Shown: positions 14,997-23,294 of the stretch, one piece after another
Position numbering within the stretch: position 1 is the first letter of the stretch
Layout of the letters: every line of letters starts with the position of its first letter
Source: Dethiosulfovibrio faecalis
GTDB taxonomy: Bacteria; Synergistota; Synergistia; Synergistales; Dethiosulfovibrionaceae
Assembly (NCBI RefSeq): GCF_021568795.1
Contig: NZ_JAKGUE010000004.1
Location: 62,001-126,000 of the forward strand
DNA length: 64,000 bases
Reading direction: 5' to 3'
Position numbers and translations under genes: made by a program
Notes under the pieces: generated by a model
What the model was told of the DNA's origin: nothing
What the model saw: the letters and a program-made list of their open reading frames with translations, nothing else
The model's database searches: none

Positions 14997-16544
14997 ATGA
15001 CGACGTCGGAACCAAGCCCGTTGGTCAATATGAGAGGAATCGTAAAATCCTTTCAAGGCATCAGAGCTAACGACGAAGTGGACCTCTCGGTCAGACCGGG
15101 GGAGGTAATGGCGCTTTTAGGGGAAAACGGAGCCGGGAAATCCACCCTGATGAACGTACTTTCCGGCATATATCGTCCCGACGGAGGATCTATCGAGATC
15201 GACGGAGAAGAGTGTTCCTTCGGATCCCCTCACGACGCGATAGCCAGAGGTATAGGTATGGTACACCAGCACTTCATGCTGGTCCCCTCTCAGACGGTAT
15301 GGGAAAACATGATCCTGGGTTCCGCCGACCTTCCTCAGATACTTCCCAAAAAAAAGATCATATCCGATATAGAGTCAATATCCCGCCAATATGGCCTGGA
15401 CGTCGATCCCGAGGCCCTGATATGGCAGCTTTCCATAGGAGAACAGCAGAGGGTAGAGATACTCAAGACCTTATACAGAAACGCCAAGGTCCTGATTCTC
15501 GACGAACCGACGGCGGTCCTCACCCCTCAGGAAGCCAGAAATCTATTCTCCACCGTAAAGAAAATGACCTCTGAGGGAAGAGGCGTGATCTTCATATCCC
15601 ATAAACTGGACGAGGTGATGGAGATCTCCGACAGGATAACCGTCCTCAGAAAGGGAAAACTCATAGGCACGGTGGACACCTGCAAATCCTGCAAGGAACG
15701 GATAGCCGAGATGATGATCGGTCGAAGGGTGTCGCTGGAGATGGATAAGAAACCCCTTCCTCCGGGAAAGGTCACATACAGTCTGTTCGAGACCACAGCT
15801 CTCAGCGACCGAGGTCTCAAGGCCCTGGACCAGGTATCGTTAGACCTCAAAGAAAGGGAGATCCTGGGGATAGCGGGAGTCGCCGGAAACGGACAGACCG
15901 AACTGTGCGAGGTCATGGCCGGTCTCAGAAGGCTGGTCTCGGGAAATCTCTTCCTCGGCGGAAAAGATATAACCGGAAAAGGGGCCAGAGAACTGATAGA
16001 CGCGGGGGTTCGCTACATACCTGCGGATAGACGGGGAACCGGCATGGTCTCCAACATGGACGTAGGGGAAAACTCCACCCTCAAGAGATATTGGAGAAGC
16101 CCCGTAGCTCACGGCGTTATCATAGACTGGAAGATAGTTCTCAAACACGCTTTGAACATCATAAAGAACTTCAACGTGGATACACCCTCGGTGGCAACCC
16201 CCGTCAGAAATCTATCGGGAGGTAACATTCAAAAGCTGATGCTCGGTAGAGAGCTCAGCGACGTTCCTAAGATCCTGATAGCGATGAACCCTACATGGGG
16301 ACTGGACGTGGCGGCGACCAGGTTCGTCAGGGAGCAGCTTCTGGACGAGAGAGAGAAAGGAGCCTCCGTTCTTCTTATATCCGAGGACCTGGACGAGCTG
16401 CTGGCTCTGAGCGATCGCCTGGCGGTAATGTACAGAGGTTCGATAATGGGGATCGTCGACGAGCCATCGTCGTTCGGGGTGGAGAAAATAGGAATGATGA
16501 TGGCCGGAACCAGGATGGATGAGCTGGGGAGGACCAGGGCATGA
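14997..16544 (+). CDS. Nucleoside-type ABC ATPase, two ATPase domains
   Basis: The protein of about 515 residues has two nucleotide-binding domains. The first has LLGENGAGKSTLM, MVHQHFML, LSIGEQQRVEILKTLYR and LILDEPTAVLTP. The second has a diverged P-loop, IAGVAGNGQTEL, and LSGGNIQKLMLGREL, while its Walker B region reads LIAMNPTWGLDV, lacking the usual DEP. This degenerate second site is normal for RbsA/YufO/NupO-type ATPases. The ATG at 14997 follows AGGGGGG; an in-frame GTG lies seven codons earlier. It couples to the next gene by ATGA. Confidence 0.92.
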   Translation: MTTSEPSPLVNMRGIVKSFQGIRANDEVDLSVRPGEVMALLGENGAGKSTLMNVLSGIYRPDGGSIEIDGEECSFGSPHDAIARGIGMVHQHFMLVPSQTVWENMILGSADLPQILPKKKIISDIESISRQYGLDVDPEALIWQLSIGEQQRVEILKTLYRNAKVLILDEPTAVLTPQEARNLFSTVKKMTSEGRGVIFISHKLDEVMEISDRITVLRKGKLIGTVDTCKSCKERIAEMMIGRRVSLEMDKKPLPPGKVTYSLFETTALSDRGLKALDQVSLDLKEREILGIAGVAGNGQTELCEVMAGLRRLVSGNLFLGGKDITGKGARELIDAGVRYIPADRRGTGMVSNMDVGENSTLKRYWRSPVAHGVIIDWKIVLKHALNIIKNFNVDTPSVATPVRNLSGGNIQKLMLGRELSDVPKILIAMNPTWGLDVAATRFVREQLLDEREKGASVLLISEDLDELLALSDRLAVMYRGSIMGIVDEPSSFGVEKIGMMMAGTRMDELGRTRA

Positions 16545-17605
16545 GGATAAAAAGACAGAAAAGGATAGGACAGCCTCTCTGGTTGGACCTCGCTATTCCC
16601 GTAGGAGGACTTCTGATGGCCTTTCTGGCAAGCGGGGTTTTTCTCGTCATGATGGGGGTCTCTCCCGTCGAGGCCTACAGGGAAATGTACTATTCCGCCT
16701 TTGGCGACAGTTACGGCCTGAGCGAGTGCATGGTCAAAGCCATACCTCTGGCCATGACGGCGATAGCCCTTATGCTGTCGTTCAAGATGTTGATATGGAA
16801 CATCGGGGCGGAAGGCCAGATATTCATGGGAGCCATAGCGGCGACCGCCGCGGTAAGGTACTTCCCCGTTGAGGGCCATTGGACCATGATGACCATAATG
16901 GGCATATCGGCGATTATCGCAGGAGGCATATGGGCCGCTTTCGCCGGCTATTTAAAGGCACGATGGAACGTCAACGAGATAATAACTACCCTCATGATGA
17001 ACTATATCGCCATACACCTGATGGACTACTTCGTCTACGGTCCCTGGAGGGATCCATCCAGTCTGGGCTTCCCCATGACGGCGCCCTTCCCGGAGACGGC
17101 CAAGTTGGTACCTATAGGATGGGGCAGGGTCCACTCGGGCATCTTTATAGCCCTGGCCTTGATTCTATTGGCATGGTGGGTCTTCAAGATGACCCGCTGG
17201 GGGTACGAGATAAGGGTCATAGGAGAAAACCCCAAGGCGGCTACCTTCGCCGGAATAGACTACGTCAAAAACGTCGTTGTGGTGATGTTCATATCGGGAG
17301 CCATAGCCGGACTGGCCGGGATGAGCGAGGTCGCCGGACTTCAGGGCAGGTTGCAGCACGGCTTTTCCGGAGGATTCGGCTACACTGCCATCATAGTGGC
17401 CTGGTTATCCAGGCTGAACCCTCTGGCCATAGCTATCGTATCCTTCCTCATGGGAGGTCTGCTGGTCGGAGGCGAGTCCCTACAGATCGTGATGGGGCTG
17501 CCTATCGCCAGTACACTGGTGGTTCAGGGATGCATCCTGTTTTTCATACTGGCCGGAGAGTTCTTCCGAAGATACCGAATCGTCCTGGTGAAGGAGGAGA
17601 TCTAA
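16541..17605 (+). CDS. Nucleoside-type ABC permease 1 (NupP/YufP-like)
   Basis: The 354-residue membrane protein has eight to ten hydrophobic segments and belongs to the BPD_transp_2 class. It has IGAEGQIFMGAIAAT and NEIITTLMMNYIAIHL, both usual for nucleoside permeases, then GAIAGLAGMSEVAGLQGRL and GFGYTAIIVAWLSRLNPLAI. It begins within the ATPase gene (ATGA) and is followed after one base by the second permease. It would pair with that permease as a heterodimer. Confidence 0.93.
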   Translation: MRIKRQKRIGQPLWLDLAIPVGGLLMAFLASGVFLVMMGVSPVEAYREMYYSAFGDSYGLSECMVKAIPLAMTAIALMLSFKMLIWNIGAEGQIFMGAIAATAAVRYFPVEGHWTMMTIMGISAIIAGGIWAAFAGYLKARWNVNEIITTLMMNYIAIHLMDYFVYGPWRDPSSLGFPMTAPFPETAKLVPIGWGRVHSGIFIALALILLAWWVFKMTRWGYEIRVIGENPKAATFAGIDYVKNVVVVMFISGAIAGLAGMSEVAGLQGRLQHGFSGGFGYTAIIVAWLSRLNPLAIAIVSFLMGGLLVGGESLQIVMGLPIASTLVVQGCILFFILAGEFFRRYRIVLVKEEI

Positions 17606-17606
17606 C

Positions 17607-18533
17607 GTGGAGATCATCGTACCCATATTGGCCGCAGCGGTCAGAAGCGGAACCCCGATCCTCTACGCCACGTTGGGCGAGATAATAACCGAAAAGGGCG
17701 GAGTGATGAACCTCGGTCTGGAGGGATTGATGCTTTTAGGAGCTTTATCCGGTTTCGCCGTCACATCGTCCACGGGAAACCCGTGGCTCGGGGTTGCGGC
17801 AGCCTTCGGCATAGGGGCCTTCTTCAGCCTGTTTCACGCCGTCGTCTGCATAACCCTCGGGGGGAATCAGGTGGTCAGCGGCCTGGCCTTGACCATGCTG
17901 GGAACGGGGATAACCGCCATACTCGGAATAGGCTACGTCGGAGAGACTATCAAGGGACTGACAAAGACGACTATACCCTTTCTGGGAGAGCTCCCCCTCG
18001 TAGGACCGGTCTTTTTCGACCACGATCCACTGGTCTATATATCCTATGCCTTGGTCGCCTTCATGTGTTGGTTTCTATGGAGGACGAAGACAGGATTAAA
18101 CCTGCGAGCGGTAGGGGACAACCCCAGGGCCGCCGATTCGGTCGGTTTGAACGTAGCGGCCATACGTTACGCGGCTACGCTGATAGGAGGTGGAGTCGTT
18201 GCCGTAGGAGGAGCCTATATGTCCATATCCTACAGCCACATGTGGACAGAGGGGATGTCCGCAGGCAGAGGCTGGATAGCGGTTGCTCTGGTGATCTTCG
18301 CGATATGGCACCCAGCCAGAGCGGCATTCGGGTCCTATCTTTTCGGAGGAGTCGAGGCATGTCAGCTCAGGATACAGGCGGCGGGAACGAACATCCCGGC
18401 TCCTCTCCTCCTTATGTTGCCCTACATACTGACTATAACGGTATTGCTGATCATATCCGTAAAAAAAGGGAAGGGGATACTGTTCGGGGCTCCAGCCGCC
18501 CTAGGCACCCCATTTTACAGAGAAGAACGTTAA
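17607..18533 (+). CDS. Nucleoside-type ABC permease 2 (NupQ/YufQ-like)
   Basis: The 308-residue membrane protein shows the family features ATLGEIITEKGGVMNLGLEGLMLLGAL, GGNQVVSGLALTMLG, GLNLRAVGDNPRAADSVGLNV and GGAYMSISYSHMWTEGMSAGRGWIAVALVIFA. The start is GTG, one base after the preceding stop. With the receptor, ATPase and other permease it completes an importer. The last few residues end near a strong terminator. Confidence 0.93.
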   Translation: MEIIVPILAAAVRSGTPILYATLGEIITEKGGVMNLGLEGLMLLGALSGFAVTSSTGNPWLGVAAAFGIGAFFSLFHAVVCITLGGNQVVSGLALTMLGTGITAILGIGYVGETIKGLTKTTIPFLGELPLVGPVFFDHDPLVYISYALVAFMCWFLWRTKTGLNLRAVGDNPRAADSVGLNVAAIRYAATLIGGGVVAVGGAYMSISYSHMWTEGMSAGRGWIAVALVIFAIWHPARAAFGSYLFGGVEACQLRIQAAGTNIPAPLLLMLPYILTITVLLIISVKKGKGILFGAPAALGTPFYREER

Positions 18534-18551
18534 AGCTACTTCTAGATAAAG

Positions 18552-18583
18552 AAAGAGGACCGGTTTAAAAACCGGTCCTCTTT
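18552..18583. terminator. Bidirectional terminator
   Basis: A 12-bp perfect stem (AAAGAGGACCGG with CCGGTCCTCTTT) has an eight-base A/T-rich loop. It separates the converging permease and ArsA-type genes. Confidence 0.9.
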
Positions 18584-18584
18584 A

Positions 18585-19529
18585 TCATAGCCCCTCGACT
18601 TCCTTTATCGACTCGGAGAGGGACTCCAGCTGCGTCACTCCCTGAATGTCGGACTCCAACATAGGTATACGAACGACACCATACACTCCGAACCTTTCCT
18701 CTATGGTCTTGAGATACCCATCCTGAGCCTCTCTGCGCTTCTCGAAGAAAGCCCCGGCTTCAGGGGGGATGATCCTATTGACCACCACAGAGCCTACCTT
18801 TATATCGAACTCCTTTAGCAATTTTATAGCCCTTTCCGTCTCGAGAATGGGCATCTTTTCCGCGTTCAAAACGAAATGGAAGACTGAGTTACCGTGATCT
18901 GTGAGCAGGTCTTTGGCTCTCTGGAATCTATCTCGGCGACGGGAAAGAATGTTAAATATAGGATCGTCCTTGAGCTTTTCCTGAAGCTCCTTCTCGTATC
19001 TGGCCGCCAGTCTCATCAGATCCATGGCCTTGGTTCTCTTTTTTATCAGATGGTCGATCCAAACCTCCAGCACCTCGGGAAGGGTCAAAAGCCTGAGGGT
19101 ATGTCCGGTGGGAGCGGTATCGAAGACTATTACGTCGTATTTATCCCCCGCCTCCTCCATCAAATCGATAAACCTGTCGAATATAGCTGCCTCTTCCGCA
19201 CCGGGAGAGAGGTATGCGATACGGAGCTGACGTTTTATCTCCTCGACTATCGCCGCACTGACTATGTGAAGCATCTGTTGCTGGATTGACTCCATGTATT
19301 TCTTCGCCTCAAGCTCCGCATCTATCTCCAGGGCCCAGAGATTTTTTTCCACCTCCACGACCTCGCTACCGATCGGAGATCCTATTGCGTCCGCCAGAGA
19401 ATGAGCAGGATCGGTCGACACCACCAAGGTCCTTACACCCCGACGTGCCAAGGAGAGAGCGTAGGAGGCGGCACAGGTCGTCTTTCCGGTTCCGCCCTTT
19501 CCTCCGAAGAAGGTATATCTACGATACAT
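18585..19529 (-). CDS. ArsA/Get3-type ATPase
   Basis: The 314-residue protein has the deviant Walker A FFGGKGGTGKTT, the switch region VVSTDPAHSLADAIG, and VFDTAPTGHTLRLLTLPEVL, characteristic of the ArsA/Get3/TRC40 family. It also has VVNRIIPPEAG. It lacks the second ATPase half of E. coli ArsA and the arsenic-binding Cys set, and no ars genes adjoin it. Bacterial single-domain members have no settled role. GGAGG precedes the ATG. It ends a five-gene minus-strand run with an HDOD protein and a hybrid kinase. Confidence 0.9.
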   Translation of the reverse strand: MYRRYTFFGGKGGTGKTTCAASYALSLARRGVRTLVVSTDPAHSLADAIGSPIGSEVVEVEKNLWALEIDAELEAKKYMESIQQQMLHIVSAAIVEEIKRQLRIAYLSPGAEEAAIFDRFIDLMEEAGDKYDVIVFDTAPTGHTLRLLTLPEVLEVWIDHLIKKRTKAMDLMRLAARYEKELQEKLKDDPIFNILSRRRDRFQRAKDLLTDHGNSVFHFVLNAEKMPILETERAIKLLKEFDIKVGSVVVNRIIPPEAGAFFEKRREAQDGYLKTIEERFGVYGVVRIPMLESDIQGVTQLESLSESIKEVEGL

Positions 19530-19550
19530 GTTTAGACCTCCGTCCTAAGA

Positions 19551-19832
19551 TCAATCGAAATCGAATTGAGCCGCTTTCTCGGCCAAAATCATCTTTCTGT
19601 TCTGAATACGCCTCTCCCAGGCATCCATATCGGACGCAACGTAGGGCAACAGCTCGAGCATATAATAGGAGATTGGGTTCGGTATACCGAGATAATCGCC
19701 GAAGAGAAGCAACATGAGATCGTCGTTCTCGTCGAAGGCCTCTTTTCTAACAACGGCACTACGTTTGTCCAAGAAAGTCCCGAACATAAAAAGCTTGGCA
19801 TAATACAATATTTTTTTTATTCTACCGACCAT
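19551..19832 (-). CDS. Small hypothetical protein in the ArsA run
   Basis: I do not recognise this 93-residue protein. The chosen ATG at 19832 has GAGG ten bases upstream; the open frame extends to 19892. The start region is basic (GRIKKILYYAKLF), followed by FGTFLDKRSAVVRKEAFDENDDLM and then YLGIPNPISYYMLELLPYV. The end is charged (ERRIQNRKMILAEKA). No transmembrane segment or metal motif is clear. It overlaps the upstream gene by 11 bases and sits 21 bases before the ArsA-type gene, so it may act with that ATPase. Confidence 0.65.
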   Translation of the reverse strand: MVGRIKKILYYAKLFMFGTFLDKRSAVVRKEAFDENDDLMLLLFGDYLGIPNPISYYMLELLPYVASDMDAWERRIQNRKMILAEKAAQFDFD

Positions 19833-20139
19833 GTTTAAAATTCCTCTTTTCCTCTTCTTCGAGGCCATCTTTGGCTGTTTCTCCATCGTCAAGACCGTTG
19901 AATCTAGGATCTTTCAACAACATCCTAGCCACCCTGGGAGGGATTCCCAGATCGGTCTCAATTCTCTCCAAGGTAGCCTTCTGCATGGGCTGATGCCAAA
20001 GATACTCTCTCACCGCTTCCCGGAGCTTATCGTATTCCTCTCGACAGGATCCACAGGCCATGTCCTCGGGGCCACCCCAAAAAGCCCTGTCGCATATGGC
20101 ACATTTCTTCAGCTCTACTATAGATCGATCCATCGTCAT
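19822..20139 (-). CDS. Zinc-ribbon plus helix-turn-helix-like small protein
   Basis: The 105-residue protein begins with two CxxC pairs (CAIC and CGSC, about 14 residues apart), a probable zinc ribbon. A charged helix (EEYDKLREAVREYLW) follows, then ATLERIETDLGIPPRVARMLLKDPRF, which resembles a short helix-turn-helix. This order is like that of YvyF-type proteins of flagellar operons, though no flagellar genes are near. The start overlaps the stop of the hybrid kinase by ATGA, so they are co-expressed. Function is unknown. Confidence 0.7.
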   Translation of the reverse strand: MTMDRSIVELKKCAICDRAFWGGPEDMACGSCREEYDKLREAVREYLWHQPMQKATLERIETDLGIPPRVARMLLKDPRFNGLDDGETAKDGLEEEEKRNFKHGR

Positions 20140-21983
20140 CCCCCGGACATCAAAGCCGACGTAATAGTCTTCATCATCAAATCCCGATTGAGGGGTTTAG
20201 AGAGATAGTCGTCCATTCCCGAATCGATACATATCTCCCTGTCACCCTTCATCGCATTGGCCGTCATGGCTATTATTATCGGACGATAGGATATAAGTCC
20301 TCTTTTCTCCATGGATCTTATAGTCCTGGTCGCCTCCAGCCCATCCATGCCGGGCATTTGAACGTCCATCAGCACGAGGTCGTATTTTTTGTCCGATACC
20401 GCCTTCACCGCCTTGAAGCCGTCCTCTGCGACGTCGATAGTCCAGTCGAACTCTGCCATCATGGCTTCCGCCAGTTTGCGGTTCAACATGTTGTCCTCTA
20501 CCAACAGGACTGTCAAATCGCGAGGGGTCTCCATATTATCGGCGGTAACAACCGAACCATCCTCCACATCCGGAGGATGGGGCTCATCGGTCAAGACGGG
20601 AAGAGGCACGTCCACGAAAAAGGTGCTCCCCTTTCCCTCCTCGCTCTTCAACCACAGACGACCTCCCATGATCTCCACTATTTGCTTGGCGATGGACAGA
20701 CCGAGACCAGCCCCCTTATGCCTCTTGGATCGAGAGTCATCTACCTGATAGAAGGTCCCGAATATATGGTCCCTCTTATCCTCCGATATACCTATGCCTG
20801 TGTCCTTCACGGCGAAACGAATCGTAGCCTCTCCCTCGGAACGACGAACCATGGAGACTATCAACGTCACGGAACCTCTCTCTGTAAATTTAACGGCATT
20901 CTCCGTCAGGATCGAAAGCACCTGTCTCAGACGTAACCTATCGCATTTTACCCGTCTAGGTGCATAATCGTCGAAAACAAGCTCTATCGCAAGCTCGTCG
21001 GAACTGTTCCCTACCCTTGTCATATCGATAACGGTACGGCACAATGCGTAAAGATCGCAGGACTCAAGAGAAAGAGTCATCTCCCCGGCCTCGACCCTCG
21101 ACAGATCCAGTATCCCGTCTATAAGCTTCAGCAACTCTCTACCGGCCAACCTGGCGTCTTCAAGATATTCTCTAGGGCCATCCGGAATATCGGTGGACTC
21201 CAAGGCCAAATTCGTCATACCGAGGACCACGTTTATAGGGGTGCGGATCTCGTGACTCATGTTGGCCAGGAAAGCGCTTTTAGCGGCGTTGGCCGCTTCG
21301 GCCCTCTCTTTGGCGAGGAGAAGTTCGTCGTGAGTGCTTTCCAGGTCGGCGGTCCTACGCTTGACCAGGTCCTCAAGATTCCGCTGATAATCTGTCAACC
21401 TCTTTTCCGATTCGGTCAGGCTGGATACCTTTTTCTCCAAGTCCTCGTTCAGCTCATGGACAAGGCTGTAAAGTTCGAGATTTTGAAGGGAAATGGACGT
21501 TATGTTCAATACCAACGCCAGAAAAGAAAGGGAGATATCGTCCATATAGCCCTTCTCCCTTTCGACGACGGCGACAAACATTCCCATTATTCTAGATGCA
21601 GTCGACAGAGAACAAAGCATCAGGCTATAACGGCCGTCGTTTGAACTCAGTACGGTAGGTTGGGTTCTGCCCAGGACCCAGGCGAAGGTTCCATCGTCGA
21701 CCAATTCATCTCTCTCGGCCTCGACGAAGTCGCCCCACTCGGGGTCATCGCAGAAAGCCTGATAGAAAGCCTGGTCCTCTCTATCCACGAGGTAGAAAGA
21801 CACACATATAAAACGACATAGTCGCCGAAGCTTCGCGGAAGCGTCGGTCAAAAGACCGATTTGCGTCGTCGATTCCCCTATCATGGAGGATCGACTGTTG
21901 AAACTCAAGACAGAGTCCAGAGAAGCTATGACCCTGTCCCTCTCCCTTTCCAGATAGTCGAGTCTTTTTCTAAGATCGATCAT
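20136..21983 (-). CDS. Hybrid sensor histidine kinase with GAF-like sensor and receiver
   Basis: The 615-residue protein starts at ATG 21983; the open frame continues into the HDOD gene, but this Met has GGAGAG upstream. Residues 1-180 look like a GAF-type cytoplasmic sensor, with no membrane segment. A coiled coil follows (LVHELNEDLEKKVSSLTESEKRL). The kinase core has FLANMSHEIRTPINVVLG (phospho-His), the N-box LTENAVKFTERG, DTGIGISED and KGAGLGLSIAKQIVE. The C-terminal receiver has LLVEDNMLNRKLAE, VLMDVQMPGMDGLEA (phospho-Asp) and MTANAM. No output domain follows, so a partner protein is needed. Confidence 0.93.
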   Translation of the reverse strand: MIDLRKRLDYLERERDRVIASLDSVLSFNSRSSMIGESTTQIGLLTDASAKLRRLCRFICVSFYLVDREDQAFYQAFCDDPEWGDFVEAERDELVDDGTFAWVLGRTQPTVLSSNDGRYSLMLCSLSTASRIMGMFVAVVEREKGYMDDISLSFLALVLNITSISLQNLELYSLVHELNEDLEKKVSSLTESEKRLTDYQRNLEDLVKRRTADLESTHDELLLAKERAEAANAAKSAFLANMSHEIRTPINVVLGMTNLALESTDIPDGPREYLEDARLAGRELLKLIDGILDLSRVEAGEMTLSLESCDLYALCRTVIDMTRVGNSSDELAIELVFDDYAPRRVKCDRLRLRQVLSILTENAVKFTERGSVTLIVSMVRRSEGEATIRFAVKDTGIGISEDKRDHIFGTFYQVDDSRSKRHKGAGLGLSIAKQIVEIMGGRLWLKSEEGKGSTFFVDVPLPVLTDEPHPPDVEDGSVVTADNMETPRDLTVLLVEDNMLNRKLAEAMMAEFDWTIDVAEDGFKAVKAVSDKKYDLVLMDVQMPGMDGLEATRTIRSMEKRGLISYRPIIIAMTANAMKGDREICIDSGMDDYLSKPLNRDLMMKTITSALMSGG

Positions 21984-21997
21984 GCAATCTCTCCGAT

Positions 21998-23239
21998 TCA
22001 GCCTATGAAGCTTCCTACGATCTCGCTTATCTGTCTGTTGGCCCTGGCAGTCAGGGTATCCAATACGTTGTGAGACAGCTCGAGGTAGTCCCAGGCCTCC
22101 TGATCCAGCGATGGAACCGGAATTATAGGACTCCAACCGTAACCCATCGCAAAGGACAGCACATCGGCCACGTGTAAAATGGAGGATTCCAACACATCCT
22201 CGGAGGCCAAGGGGTTATCCTTGTACTTTATGGTGCTTATGAGATAGGGCGGAACCTGCCATTCCGAAAGCAGGGCAGCTCCCAAAAAGGAATGAGAAAA
22301 CCCGAACGCCTCTCTCTCGCACACCGGCAAAGAAACTTTCTTGTAGCTGACTCTATCCAAGAGCTTCCCCATGAAGTCCGGACACTCTCCCAGCAGTAGA
22401 AGCAGGCCGATGTCGCGGAGTAGCCCTGACAGAAAAAAATGGCTATCCGATAGAAGATGCTTCTCTCCTGCCAGAAGCCTGGCGAAGACACCGCAGGCCA
22501 CGGAATTACGCCAAAAACGATCCATATCTATAACGTTTTGGGATAAACCGGAGAAATAACGTATTGCCGTCACTCCGACCGCCAAGGTGGTAAGCTCCCT
22601 GCCTCCAAGCACGGTGACCGCCCTTTGGATCGAACCTATCTTTGAGGGGAAACCGTAGTAGGCACTGTTAACTATTCTGAGGAGCTTAGCGGACAGGCTG
22701 GTATCCTTCTCCACGACCTGAGCGATATGGGCGGATGAACTCCTGGGAGAGCGAAGGACCTCGACGATTTGACGGTACGTCTCGGAAAAGGAAAAAAGCT
22801 TGGTCTGCTTCCCTACCAACAGGGATATCGACAAATCGATCGACTCGGAATAGGATACATCGTCCAGATCGTCCATATAGGATATATCGGGGAGCGCCGA
22901 CATGCCTTTTTCGGCTATCAGAGCCATTATCCTCACAGTGGAGATACGGAACATCTCCTTTAACACCGGCGATCCTCTACCACAGAGGGAATATAGATGA
23001 TCCAGATAGCTCGCACCTTTGGTCATGGCCTCTCTGGACATAGGAGGCAATTTGGGCAAACTCTCCGGTTGAGGGCCTCCCTCTATCTCGACCTCCACCA
23101 CTCCCCAGCTTTTAAGCAACCGAACGTGTTTATTCTCCAGCTTCGTGCCGACCGGCATTACCAACCTTCCGGAAGGAGCCATTACATCTCCCTTTACGAC
23201 CATACCTTCCTTGAGCTTATCCACCCGCAGTAAAGTCAT
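21998..23239 (-). CDS. HDOD-domain signalling protein
   Basis: The 413-residue protein has an N-terminal segment of about 60 residues with LKEGMVVKGDVMAPSGRLVMPVGTKL. A linker and the HDOD domain (residues about 165-370) follow, with VVEKDTSLSAKLLRIVNSAYYGFPSKIGSIQRAVTVLG and AFGFSHSFLGAALLSEW. HDOD proteins are usually non-catalytic relatives of HD hydrolases and act in signalling, motility or c-di-GMP circuits. It leads the unit that continues with the hybrid kinase (14 bases apart). Confidence 0.88.
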   Translation of the reverse strand: MTLLRVDKLKEGMVVKGDVMAPSGRLVMPVGTKLENKHVRLLKSWGVVEVEIEGGPQPESLPKLPPMSREAMTKGASYLDHLYSLCGRGSPVLKEMFRISTVRIMALIAEKGMSALPDISYMDDLDDVSYSESIDLSISLLVGKQTKLFSFSETYRQIVEVLRSPRSSSAHIAQVVEKDTSLSAKLLRIVNSAYYGFPSKIGSIQRAVTVLGGRELTTLAVGVTAIRYFSGLSQNVIDMDRFWRNSVACGVFARLLAGEKHLLSDSHFFLSGLLRDIGLLLLLGECPDFMGKLLDRVSYKKVSLPVCEREAFGFSHSFLGAALLSEWQVPPYLISTIKYKDNPLASEDVLESSILHVADVLSFAMGYGWSPIIPVPSLDQEAWDYLELSHNVLDTLTARANRQISEIVGSFIG

Positions 23240-23294
23240 AGGATCATCTCCCTCCGAATGCTTTCTCTATACTATCACAGAGGGAGAAGACCGA

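Noticed and set aside
18585-19529. Arsenite efflux pump ATPase
   Set aside because: It has only one ATPase domain, no arsenic-binding cysteines and no arsB, arsD or arsR nearby.
20136-22136. Longer start of the hybrid kinase inside the HDOD gene
   Set aside because: The extra N-terminal residues overlap the HDOD coding end and look unstructured; ATG 21983 has a ribosome site.
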